DNA of 42,456 nt from Gracilaria caudata (Eukaryota > Rhodophyta > Florideophyceae > Gracilariales > Gracilariaceae), in contig JASCIV010000127.1 in assembly GCA_030374735.1 (NCBI GenBank), positions 1-42,456 on the forward strand. The letters are read 5' to 3'. Every line of letters starts with the position of its first letter. Positions within the stretch are counted from its first letter, which is position 1. Under the pieces are notes generated by a model. The model did not search any database. It worked only from the letters and a program-made list of their open reading frames with translations, and was not told the origin of the DNA. Made by a program: the position numbers and the translations under genes. Below are positions 22,054 to 30,843 of the stretch, piece by piece.

Positions 22054-23025
22054 ATGTCCATATTGGCATCTAATATTGAACTTTTCGGCACGGGGGTGGT
22101 AATACGCCTACGGCCGATCATTACCTCTTCCATCTTCACCATCATCTCTGCGATTTCCGGGCTTTCATGTGTATCGGCTGTGCTCGTGTTTTTGGCATTG
22201 ACAGAATGTCGAAATCTCAGAAAGGGACGTGGGGTCAGTGCTGTTACTCATTCGAGACGCGTCAAGGTAATTCAAATCATGGCCATATTGACATTCATCT
22301 CCATCGAGACAATTATGGCAACTCAGACGAAGGACGTCAACGGTCGAAAACTGAACACCCATCAATGCGTTTCGGTGCGCGCTAGGGATACATCAGCGCC
22401 AATGGGGGTCAACATGCTTGAATTGGAACGGCAAAGTGTTACGTTTCGCTGTATGAAGGTGGATGGGGCAGAAATCGAGGTTTATTCTGGAGACTTGAGT
22501 CTTGAAAGTACGGATATAATTTGTGCCCGCAACTGGACATTTCGATATGAAAACAGCAAACACACCACACATGTCATCCCTTCTGATGCTGTCATAAGGT
22601 GTGGAGAGAATGGCCCAAAACTCTGCGCGGCCGTCTTTCGGCAGGGGCGCAATATGTTCACGTCTCTTCCATTCATCAGAGACGTGACCGCTAAAGATGA
22701 AGAAGTATTCGCCTCTACCGAGCTCAACTTCGATGCCCAGCCATTCTTGCCGCAAATCGCGCAAGAACTAGTAGATGGCTATGTAGCTGGATCTTATGAT
22801 GAACTTAATGTGCGATCACGATTGTTCTTGAATACGGAAAAAACCGAATGCCAACACGGACCAAGGAGAACGTTTACTTTTGTTCCAAATTGGATCCTGG
22901 CAATGAACGCAAGCCTTTGGGTTATTTCCGTGTTACTCTTTGCAGTGACAAGGTTTCTGAAACGTTCTGTGTTCTTCGACCTAGGACTTCCGTTACATTG
23001 GGCTACAAGAACGGATTTGAGCTAA
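22054..23025 (+). CDS. Membrane-anchored member of the new paralog family (member C)
   Basis: A 323-residue protein sharing the family core but with added membrane segments. Two N-terminal hydrophobic stretches (about 24-50 and 72-90) precede HQCVSVRAR at about 103-111. The core continues with FRCMK, IICARNWTFRYEN, LCAAVF, FTSLPF and FLPQIAQELVDGYVAGSYDELNVRSRLFL. The usual CxFEGLSPPGCR ending is replaced by a third hydrophobic segment (about 279-301). This frame ends with TAA at 23025. A different frame stays open from 22848 to 23174 and would give a charged, acidic tail after the last membrane segment, so a frameshift or a missed splice near 22920-22990 is possible. The kinship to A and B is clear; the C-terminus is less certain. 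Confidence 0.72.
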   Translation: MSILASNIELFGTGVVIRLRPIITSSIFTIISAISGLSCVSAVLVFLALTECRNLRKGRGVSAVTHSRRVKVIQIMAILTFISIETIMATQTKDVNGRKLNTHQCVSVRARDTSAPMGVNMLELERQSVTFRCMKVDGAEIEVYSGDLSLESTDIICARNWTFRYENSKHTTHVIPSDAVIRCGENGPKLCAAVFRQGRNMFTSLPFIRDVTAKDEEVFASTELNFDAQPFLPQIAQELVDGYVAGSYDELNVRSRLFLNTEKTECQHGPRRTFTFVPNWILAMNASLWVISVLLFAVTRFLKRSVFFDLGLPLHWATRTDLS

Positions 23026-24219
23026 ATGAGGGTATGCATGCAAAACGCACTCATGTATACAGCGTTGTTGAGGATGAAGTTCGTAGGGTGTACCTGAGAA
23101 GAAGACAAAATTTGGATGAAGTTCAAGCGGAGGACGAGAGCCCAAAGCAAGACGCAGACCACGACAAGGCATAACCTGGTCATTTCAGTAAGAACGCAGA
23201 CAGCGGACGGCAATCTTGTTCGAGGTAAGCACCCCAGGACGCATTCAATTTTGGTTCTGTCAAGGTTGAAATGTTGCCATGCGCGCTAGTCATCATGTTA
23301 CTTATGCATACTACACCCATCCATCACCCCAAAGGTAACGTTGACATCGTCTTCTTCACTCATCTCTTCTAGCTTAGCGATTAGAAGGAGCATAACGCCA
23401 CGAAACACAGATTCCTGTGCTTGTCCTTCCTATGTCATAGGTTTCCGTGTACCAGTCCTTTCTTTTCTAAATCGACGGGGGACTGGCATACAAGCCCAAC
23501 ACCTGAAAAGTATTATGTCACTGCTTGATGTTCTAGTAAAAATGATTTTATATATTCTGCGATTATTGAGTTGCTCGTCTCATCATTTCTCGAGTTCTCA
23601 CAGTAGTAGAAAACTTTTTCTAAAAAGTCACATTCCGCGGAGCACCAGAAGCGAGCGGCATATGACCTAGTCGACGACATATTCACCATAAGGAATTGTT
23701 GGTGAAGACGCTGCAGTCTTTAACCTAGCTTGATTCAATTGTTGATGAGAAAGAGTTCTGTTCTGAGACAAAAGGAGAAAGACATAGGGTTTGAAAGAAG
23801 TTTTAAAATGATTCAAAACCAAACGCAAGTGAAGAAATAACTTGAGGGAAATCACCATGTCGTGGTGAAAGCCCACCACAAAGAACAGAGCATACATGGC
23901 AACAAAATCTTGGTCTGAAGAAAGAGTGTTGTAGTACAGTCGGTGAAAAGGCATAAAATGAAAGTGCGGCAGCATGGCTGGTAATTGGATGCGAAGAGAG
24001 CGGAGCAGTGATTTGGGTTTTCTGGAGCAATCACGGGCAAGTCCTGTACGCGGCGTTTTGCGCCAGTATCAAAAGAACAGACGTTGCATGGCGCAATGGT
24101 GAAGAGCTGCCAACTTGCGCTGGGACGCTCGTAAGTGTTTGTTTGCACATGTTGTTCTTTGCCTTGAGACAGGTGGTGCTACGTTGCTGCAATTCTGCTC
24201 AAGCAAACACAAATGGTTC

Positions 24220-24575
24220 GGAGAAAAGAAGGGAGAGAGTACAGCAGAAGGAAAGCGACATGGCGTTGAGCATGTGCCACAGGCCGTCATCGGTGCGGTC
24301 ACCGACGGTGATGATTATGGCAAACCTGGCTACAGACCGCAGATTAGCTCGCCAGCAAATCACATTGTTGTCTTGCGAATGCTGTTGGCGAACAAAAGCT
24401 GCCTGGTGCAAGGTGCTGTGCATGGAAACGTAGAGCATGGCAACGCGACATTCCGCTCGCGCGGGTGGGAAGAGGAAGGTGGCACGCGGTAGTGAATGTG
24501 AGAGCTTTGGGGGATCAGGGAAGAAAAAGGCCAGTAATGTTGGTTGCAACAGTGAAGGGCATGAAGGTACAAAGG
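24220..24575 (+). repeat. Dispersed repeat, copy 2
   Basis: Partner of 11390-11760, same orientation and order of landmarks, diverged by many substitutions and small indels. Minus-strand frames over this copy stay open for 116 codons (24199-24549), but the equivalent frame in copy 1 is broken, so coding capacity is not conserved. Confidence 0.65.
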
Positions 24576-24706
24576 TAACCGCGTAACCCCCTCTCGCCTT
24601 CAGGTGGACCGCTCACGTGCAATACTATGCCACGCTTGGCTACGTGCACCTGACGCCGCATTTTGCACGTGGCAGGATCTCACTGTGATGCGGGTGGCGG
24701 GACTCG

Positions 24707-24740
24707 TAGTACAGTTGTAGACATAGTACAGTTGTAGACA
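24707..24740 (+). repeat. Perfect 2 x 17-bp tandem repeat
   Basis: TAGTACAGTTGTAGACA occurs twice with no gap (24707-24723, 24724-24740). Confidence 0.9.
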
Positions 24741-25878
24741 AAAAAGTATCGCCAGAGCATTTTGTACCGTCGTACCAATGCGTCTGAGATACCGGCGCCA
24801 TGCATCACGGTCATCATGATGATGATGATTTCCACTCCCCATTACATAGAGTAACGGAAGCAGAGTCTGAACCGTTCAGAACGGCTAGCCGCACAGTTTA
24901 CGTCAGTTTTGTCTTCTTGCGGGGCACTCGCCATCTTCAAACTGCTTTGGCACGCCAGTGTTGGCGCCAACAGTGGCGTGCTCCTTGCACATGGACCTGT
25001 ATTCATCGACGAGTACCGTCGTAATCTGTCGACATTCGACATGAGAGCAGACTTGCGGCCTCCGCAAGGCACAGGTGATGCTACCTTCGTATCATACATG
25101 TCGCCATCCGTGGGCCGCCAGCTCGGATCACCCGAGCTTGTCACATAGGCTCTTTGCGTTTGTGCTGTAGTCCCAGTTGGTAAAAAATATGTGGATTGCT
25201 TGGAGTATATTTCTCAAATTCAAAAGTTGCTTCCCGTTACCACGTGAACCGTTTTGCACATGGGGGGCGTTTCGCGATATAATATTATAATACCAGTGGA
25301 TCTTGCATTCAGAGATTTTAGATGCAACCATAATGACACGTTGTGTTGTAGGAGCTTTCCTGATTCGAGTGTTCTGAGATCCATCTCCCAATAGGCAAGC
25401 TGGCGTGACGAGAGTCTTTTCAACGAAACGAACTAGCCTTCTAGTGGTTCCCAATCCTGTGCAAAGTATACCACTTTCGAAGTGGACTGGTGCCAGTCCA
25501 CTGTTTTCTCGCTCATTTCTTCTTCAACAGTGAGCACAAAGTTTGATATTGTATTCCGTATACGAATAACACCGTGGCTGCATGTAGTGGTTGCACACAA
25601 AACCGAGAACTGTTAGTTACCAACAGTCATTGGCTCCCTTTGTATAAACCCACATGCTTTTTGTCTATTCCTGTCGCACGAAGATAGCTGAATGACGCAA
25701 TATGTCGCGTTTGATGAGGACGAATCCTTTCCGCCCACATCACACATTATCAAACTGGTATGTTGGACATCCTCCAAGCTGAATACAGTTTTCCTCACCA
25801 CCTTGCTTCCGAAATCTCGATTTCTGTAGATTTAGGCGCGAAGTCATTGAATGACGTTTGAGCTGCTTCCGCTTTTCG

Positions 25879-25886
25879 GCATAAAA
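25879..25886 (+). promoter_or_regulatory. TATA-like element of the carbonic anhydrase gene
   Basis: GCATAAAA lies about 85 bases upstream of the ATG at 25967, followed by a CT-rich stretch that suits a transcription start. Confidence 0.5.
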
Positions 25887-25966
25887 GCCTTCATTCCTCT
25901 CCCTCTTGCTACTTCTGCCTCGACGCTCATCTCACAAGTTTTTGTATCCGCCCTGTGCATCTCGAC

Positions 25967-26857
25967 ATGAAGCTCACAATTCTGCTCTCGTCTATTCTAT
26001 TGTTTGCACAAGCGGTGCTGGCTTCGGTTCTCATTGACCAAGTTGTCCGAGTTGGTGAGGAGGAAAAGTACTCATATGATCCAGATGCCGACAATGGTCC
26101 GATTCATTGGGGAAGTCTGTCAGAAGATTTTGCTCAATGCGATGCAGGTAATGCGCAAAGCCCGATAAACGTAATTGAAAGTGGCGTTCATAACCTCGGA
26201 TCGCAGAGTGCACCCATCGTTCGACCCCAAGCCGGGCTGTTTTCGTTCAGCAGTGGAACCTTTAACTTCGCACTTAACTGTGTATTTGAGGGGAGATGCG
26301 GCTCTACCATCTTTAATGGAAAGCAATTCGATGTAATCAACCTGCACTTTCACGCACCCAGTGAGCACACCGTGAACGGCGTACACTATCCGTTAGAAGC
26401 TCACATGGTGCACAGTGCATCCGACGGTTCGCTACTTGTCATCGGTACTATGTTTACCGACAAGGTTGGTGGACAGAGTGGCAGTAGTAACGATCTCCTT
26501 GTGCCGCCCACCAACTTTGCGTCATCACAGCTGGCTTTTCATCTAATCGTTGATAACATTGGTTCCGAAGGCGGTCGTTTGCCAATTAACATGCCAACAT
26601 TTATTGGTGATAGTGGTTACTGTACTTACGACGGCTCATTGACAACGCCCCCATGTTCTGAAGGCGTGACGTGGCTGATTGCTCTCCAAGAACAAGCCGT
26701 AGCGACCAGCGATATTGAACTGTTTGAAACGCATGCCTCCAGTGCTGAGTTCGGAAACAATCGCCCAGTTCATCCTTTGAATACTAGGGAAGTGTCGTGC
26801 TTCCGATCGTCAAGTGGGGGACTTGGTCAACGCCGCCTTCCGTTTTTCCCCTTCTAG
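25967..26857 (+). CDS. Secreted alpha-type carbonic anhydrase
   Basis: A 296-residue enzyme for reversible hydration of CO2 to bicarbonate. The start is ATG 25967, giving a clean signal peptide (KLTILLSSILLFAQAVLA); the open frame extends 12 bases upstream only through a GTG. The alpha-CA domain begins with IHWGSLS and NAQSPINV. Zinc ligands are His127 and His129 in LHFHAPSEH and His146 in EAHMVH. The ligand spacing is that of bacterial-type alpha-CAs rather than vertebrate ones. GSLTTPPCSEGVTW carries the Thr that orients the zinc-bound hydroxide. NNRPVHPLNTR closes the fold. A periplasmic or extracellular role in inorganic-carbon supply is the usual one for algae. Intronless, TATA-like box upstream. 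All key residues are present. Confidence 0.95.
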   Translation: MKLTILLSSILLFAQAVLASVLIDQVVRVGEEEKYSYDPDADNGPIHWGSLSEDFAQCDAGNAQSPINVIESGVHNLGSQSAPIVRPQAGLFSFSSGTFNFALNCVFEGRCGSTIFNGKQFDVINLHFHAPSEHTVNGVHYPLEAHMVHSASDGSLLVIGTMFTDKVGGQSGSSNDLLVPPTNFASSQLAFHLIVDNIGSEGGRLPINMPTFIGDSGYCTYDGSLTTPPCSEGVTWLIALQEQAVATSDIELFETHASSAEFGNNRPVHPLNTREVSCFRSSSGGLGQRRLPFFPF

Positions 26858-27141
26858 GCAGCTTCTAGGGAACGCTGAAAGCGAAGTTTCTAGACTTAAA
26901 CTGATCGCATTAGGACCAACGTTTCTAGAAGTGAATAAATGCTCCGTCTAGATCGCAGAACGACCAGGGGCGGCCTGATCCAAGAGCTCTCGAGCTGGGA
27001 CTCCCAGCCCGAAAGCCCCGAAAGATTGTCCGTTCAACGGAAATTGATCTGTTAAAAATAGGCACTCGAGAGCAATGCGAAGCAGACACTGAATGCCACT
27101 GCATATCTGACGCTTCTGCGCGAGATACTGTAAGGTTAACT

Positions 27142-27196
27142 GGTGCTCTTTCGCGCGTGTAGCCTACAGTGCACTGTAGGCTCGCGGGAAAGCACC
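27142..27196. repeat. Imperfect palindrome with a perfect 22-bp core
   Basis: The core 27161-27182 is a perfect inverted repeat centred on TGCA (half-site AGCCTACAGTG). The flanks GGTGCT...TTTCGCG and CGCGGGAAAGCACC extend the pairing, so transcribed RNA would fold into a hairpin of nearly 30 bp with small bulges. Confidence 0.8.
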
Positions 27197-27280
27197 TGTG
27201 CTGCCACTTGTTGCACGTCGCACTTTGGCAGCGCAACGAGAGCACAGCCTTCACACAACCCTGCCTCCGAGCGTGCATGA

Positions 27281-27475
27281 GAGCTCGCCTTATGTCGACA
27301 AGCCGCACAAACCACCATCATCACCAATGGAACTCAACTGGAATATGATCCCACACCCTTTCTTCTGACCTACGCGGAAATCCTTCCCAACGCGTTCACT
27401 GACGGTGCTTTCGACGAGTTGACCGTTCGCCGCATTCGGCTCCTCCGACTTGCTGAAGCCAACAGTGCCCTTTGA
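27281..27475 (+). pseudogene. Relic of the new paralog family (C-terminal part)
   Basis: A 64-codon open stretch bounded by TGA codons encodes LEYDPTPFLLTYAEILPNAF, then TDGAFDELTVRRIRLLRL. This matches the C-terminal landmarks of the family, closest to member C (FDAQPFLPQIAQELVDGYVA, then GSYDELNVRSRLFL). The N-terminal two thirds, including QCVTVR, could not be found upstream in any frame, and the stretch has no ATG. It is therefore a truncated, decayed copy, or an exon of a split gene whose other exons I cannot see. The similarity is by eye. Confidence 0.6.
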
Positions 27476-27835
27476 GCAGAAGCGCAGTCATTGCCGGTCC
27501 CATCGAAACACCGTGTGCAGTGAAGTCTCACGCTGAACCGGCACACGCTTCTGGAATTTGCTGTACCTATCTTCGTAGTGCTGATCAAAAATATTGCGTT
27601 CCATATCGTGGCCCCTGAGTGCGATGCAGACTACAACTCCTTTAATATACTGGATATGATTCAAACGAACATGACTAATTTTCGTTAAGTTTCGTCGCTT
27701 CCTCCTCATATCTTCAGAGCATGACACTCCTCCTCCTTCGCAAAGACGTCCACGTTTCGAAGCTTACGTATGGTACGAACCCTTGACGCGTAGCGTTCGC
27801 TACCCTTGTAGCCAGAAAAGGCGCCTCCTAAAAGT
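27476..27835. other. Convergent spacer
   Basis: About 360 bases between the relic and the amylase stop. No gene is supported. A copy of the decamer TACCCTTGTA lies at 27801-27810, 26 bases beyond the amylase stop codon, and could be in its 3' UTR. Confidence 0.45.
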
Positions 27836-29551
27836 TTAGAACGCGCCCACAACCTCCTGCGCCGAGTTTGATAGGAAAGCGTTGTTGTCACCACTCTCCC
27901 ATTCAACGCCGCTGTCAACGTGATCGCTATCTCGCTTGAGACACTTCCACTCCACCCGCTTTCCGTACCCCACCTCAATGTATCCGCTCCACACAGAAGG
28001 CCCCTCACGACTGAGATTCACCGCCTCCGCCACATCCCACCGTCCGAGCTCGTCTACGCTGCCAATCGCAAACACACTCTGTCCAGATCGAACATACGCA
28101 TTTCGACAAGTGAACTTCACCTTAACCACCTCGCTGCTCTTGTCTTCGACTTGCGATTCCTCAAACTCTTGGGATAAATCACCTATCTTCGTACCAACGT
28201 GTATGGCAGACGCTCCAATTGACTCCACCTGAAATCGAGCCCTGCCATTCTTTCCAACATTAATCACGGCGCCGCTACAAACACCATCTTCAAATTCACC
28301 GTTCACGATGTCGCAGTATCTGCCAGCTGCCATGCCAGTATCAAGAACGCGATCCATAGTGAGCTCATCTTCTCGATTAATGGCCACAAATCCCAGCCCC
28401 CCGCGCCCAAAAGCAATCTGGTTGTTGCCATTATCCCACCATTTGGTGAGACGGAACTGAGAGGAGCAAACTTGTCGAAACTCAACCATGTTAGCAATTC
28501 CTCTCCATCGATGTTCACAGACCCATTCGGTCCCACATGTTGCGCCGGAATGTACGCCCTTCGACGGCGGACCTTGGTCATGATCGTCGAAGAAGTAGCT
28601 GGACATAACCTTTGGATATCCATAAGGATATGCCAAACTGAAGATCTCGCCAATGTAGTACAAATCTCCGATGTCCTTGTACGTCAGTGTGTTGTACGTG
28701 TTCTGCCGTTGATCGTCATGATTCGAGACAAACACCACCGCATCTTGGCTTTTGAGCCACCCTTCAAAGTTGACAATGTTTCGCAGTTCCTTAAGGGCAC
28801 CCCTTCCCTTGAAGTAAAAGCCCAGCGTGCGTTCAAAGTTGAACTCAGTGACAGCGGCATTAGAAACGTATTCAGCCGGCTGCACAGCTTCTCCACCAGC
28901 GCCAATGACTTCTTGGAAGATGTACACTGGGGCTTTCAACTTGGCTATGATAGCTGCAACATCGCCGGCAGCCATGTGCTTTGCAGCATCGAAGCGGAAC
29001 CCTTTCACACCAAGACCAATGAGATCATTCAGGTATCCCGCAATTGTTGAGCGAACGTACTCGGATTCAGTCTTCAGATCGTTCAAGCCCACCAAGTCGC
29101 AGTTTTGCACCTCGAAGCGATTGTTGTAGTTAATGGGCGTGACGCAGGTGTGGAAATCATTCGGGCCATACGGAACTTCCGGAAAGCGACGGCTTAACGC
29201 GGCCATATGGTTGATGACTGCATCCACGTAGATGTCGACGCCTACTTTGGCGCAGCGCTCCACCATAGAGCGGAACGCATTTCGTGTACCGCTTCTGCCC
29301 TCCACTGCATAGCTGAGCGGCTGATAACGGGACCACCATTCTGGACGATCTATGGACTTTTGTGGTGGGGATACCTGCACAGCTGTGAATCGTTTGGGTC
29401 CCAAGTGCTGTTCACACTCTTTCGCAATATCATTCCAGCTCCATTCGAAGAGGTGAACAAAGGCAGTTCGCGGACGAGGCTGCCCCATACCATATGAGGG
29501 CAGCACTAACGCAAGAGTAATAAGAGCGGAAAGAGAACGTCTGAACATCAT
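27836..29551 (-). CDS. Secreted animal-type alpha-amylase with C-terminal CBM20
   Basis: A 571-residue endo-acting starch hydrolase (GH13, animal-like subgroup). The signal peptide spans about residues 1-23. The barrel starts with TAFVHLFEWSWNDIAKECE and includes VDIYVDAVINHM. Catalytic residues are Asp188 in GFRFDAAKH, Glu214 in IFQEVIG and Asp279 in SNHDDQR. Arg186, Asn277 and Lys314 (PYGYPKVMSSY) occupy the three chloride-ligand positions, in the Arg/Asn/Lys form known from a bacterial chloride-dependent amylase. A starch-binding CBM20 follows at about 475-565, with aromatic residues in LGRWD, VEWK and VEWESGDN. No introns. Both MM codons could start the protein. Secretion is odd for an alga storing starch in the cytosol. 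A TATA box lies upstream. Confidence 0.95.
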   Translation of the reverse strand: MMFRRSLSALITLALVLPSYGMGQPRPRTAFVHLFEWSWNDIAKECEQHLGPKRFTAVQVSPPQKSIDRPEWWSRYQPLSYAVEGRSGTRNAFRSMVERCAKVGVDIYVDAVINHMAALSRRFPEVPYGPNDFHTCVTPINYNNRFEVQNCDLVGLNDLKTESEYVRSTIAGYLNDLIGLGVKGFRFDAAKHMAAGDVAAIIAKLKAPVYIFQEVIGAGGEAVQPAEYVSNAAVTEFNFERTLGFYFKGRGALKELRNIVNFEGWLKSQDAVVFVSNHDDQRQNTYNTLTYKDIGDLYYIGEIFSLAYPYGYPKVMSSYFFDDHDQGPPSKGVHSGATCGTEWVCEHRWRGIANMVEFRQVCSSQFRLTKWWDNGNNQIAFGRGGLGFVAINREDELTMDRVLDTGMAAGRYCDIVNGEFEDGVCSGAVINVGKNGRARFQVESIGASAIHVGTKIGDLSQEFEESQVEDKSSEVVKVKFTCRNAYVRSGQSVFAIGSVDELGRWDVAEAVNLSREGPSVWSGYIEVGYGKRVEWKCLKRDSDHVDSGVEWESGDNNAFLSNSAQEVVGAF

Positions 29552-29623
29552 TGCGAGGCCAGGTGAGCTGGTGACTGTAGCTCACGATGTGCAGATGACG
29601 GGCAGGTATGGGTTTATGAGTTC

Positions 29624-29631
29624 TTTTTATA
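29624..29631 (-). promoter_or_regulatory. TATA box of the amylase gene
   Basis: On the minus strand the sequence reads CTATAAAAAG, about 73 bases upstream of the ATG. It is a strong match in a typical place. Confidence 0.6.
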
Positions 29632-30843
29632 GCGTCGGACCACATGATGACGGTGGTTTGACATCGAGCGACGAACTGAGTGGATGTCCGCAGCTGGCAA
29701 ACTTGCAGTGGAATGGCATGAAAAAAGCATCATCCGATGAGGCGCTGCTGCCTCGACGACCGAGCCGTAAGTGTAAAGAGGAGGGAAACGATGGCTCACC
29801 ACGTTGTGCCTGCAGATTCAGAGCGGTGGGGGATGGTGAGTCGGAGAAGAAGATCGATTGAAAAGCGATTGAAGGCGGGAAATCCATTGCCCTGATTTTG
29901 GTACGGATTCACGCGAAGGGGAGCGATAACTTGTAGGAGAAGATGCATGAAAGGCGATTGGAGGCAGGAAGGCCCATCGGTCTGACATCTGTACGGATTC
30001 ACTGCCAAGATGGGGCGGTAAGTCCGAGGAGAAGGACGAATGAAAGGCGATTGAAGGCGGGAAGGCTATTGCTGCGATGGCAATGTGTTTGCGCATTTGA
30101 CGAAAGGGTGTATGAAGGGAGCTTGGGGCAGAAAGAGCAGCTCACCATGGAGATGGTGGCACCTCGCGCGCGAGATGGACGGGGGTCAACGTGTCGCTTG
30201 CGCACGGAGGTGAGCAGATGGGCGCGATGTTATCGATGATTGCGCTTTGGCGCCCAACGCATCACGATCTTCATACAAACGCTTGCTGGCACAAACTGCG
30301 GCACTATCACCCAGCGATCTATCGAAGTTCGTGCTTGTATGTTGCAATTGATTAATCATCGCCATACACGTGAGTGTGCCACGGCGACGAGCACGTGTCA
30401 CGGCCCTTGGCGAGTGCAGCTTGCTCAATCCGCACCACGTCGTACACCCACTCGCCGTGGACAGCGTCAGCGACGTGGCCTCCTTTCGCGACCGCTTGAA
30501 CGACATCGATCTGCGATGCATGTCGGGAAGGTCGCCCACGTCCAACTTGATCCCAACTCGCCCGATTGCTCCCGGAGAAGAGCCACCGCTGTGGCTCTGG
30601 TCCTGCTCTGCCGCAGCCAAGCGACCCTTTCCACCTCCCGCCGCTTCCCTTCTTCCAATTCAACTGCACGGCGTCCCGTTCATTCCCAATTTGCAGTCAT
30701 GTTTCTCGCCGCCGTTCTCTTACCCACCGCCGTACATAAGCCGCCCGGCTCCCCTTCGTCATGCCTCTCTCTCTCCTCCCCGCAACCCTCAACCGCCTCC
30801 TCCGGCCTCTCCTTAAGTCTTCGCAACGCCGCAATCGCTCAAA
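29632..30843. other. Divergent intergenic region with tandem repeats
   Basis: About 1.2 kb between the amylase and Ser/Pro-rich genes. It includes a 90-bp tandem repeat. From 30.3 to 30.8 kb frames on both strands stay open because the DNA is GC-rich; a plus frame at 30370-30816 has some protein-like stretches but no ATG at its start and no domain. A CT-rich tract runs up to the ATG at 30844, with no TATA box. Confidence 0.45.
29811..30080 (+). repeat. Tandem repeat, three copies of about 90 bp
   Basis: Copies start at about 29811, 29901 and 29991. Each contains CGGATTCA (first copy CAGATTCA), a GGGGNG stretch, AGGAGAAG and finally TGAAAGGCGATTGAAGGCGG with few differences. The spacing of GATTCA is 90-91 bases. 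Noncoding by appearance; frames differ between copies. Confidence 0.8.

Larger units (their letters stand above)
23026..25966. other. Long intergenic region with repeats
   Basis: Nearly 3 kb. It contains dispersed-repeat copy 2 (24220-24575), a 2 x 17-bp tandem repeat (24707-24740) and ATCATGATGATG tracts near 24.8 kb. A frame open from 24855 to 25148 reads plausibly as protein (98 codons, with HASVGANSGVLLAHGPVF) but has no ATG near its start, so it may be an exon or relic. No other supported gene. The last 90 bases are the carbonic anhydrase promoter. Confidence 0.4.

Noticed and set aside
30370..30816. Plus-strand frame of 148 codons before the Ser/Pro-rich gene
   Set aside because: No ATG at its start, no domain, and neighbouring frames on both strands are equally open in this GC-rich stretch.
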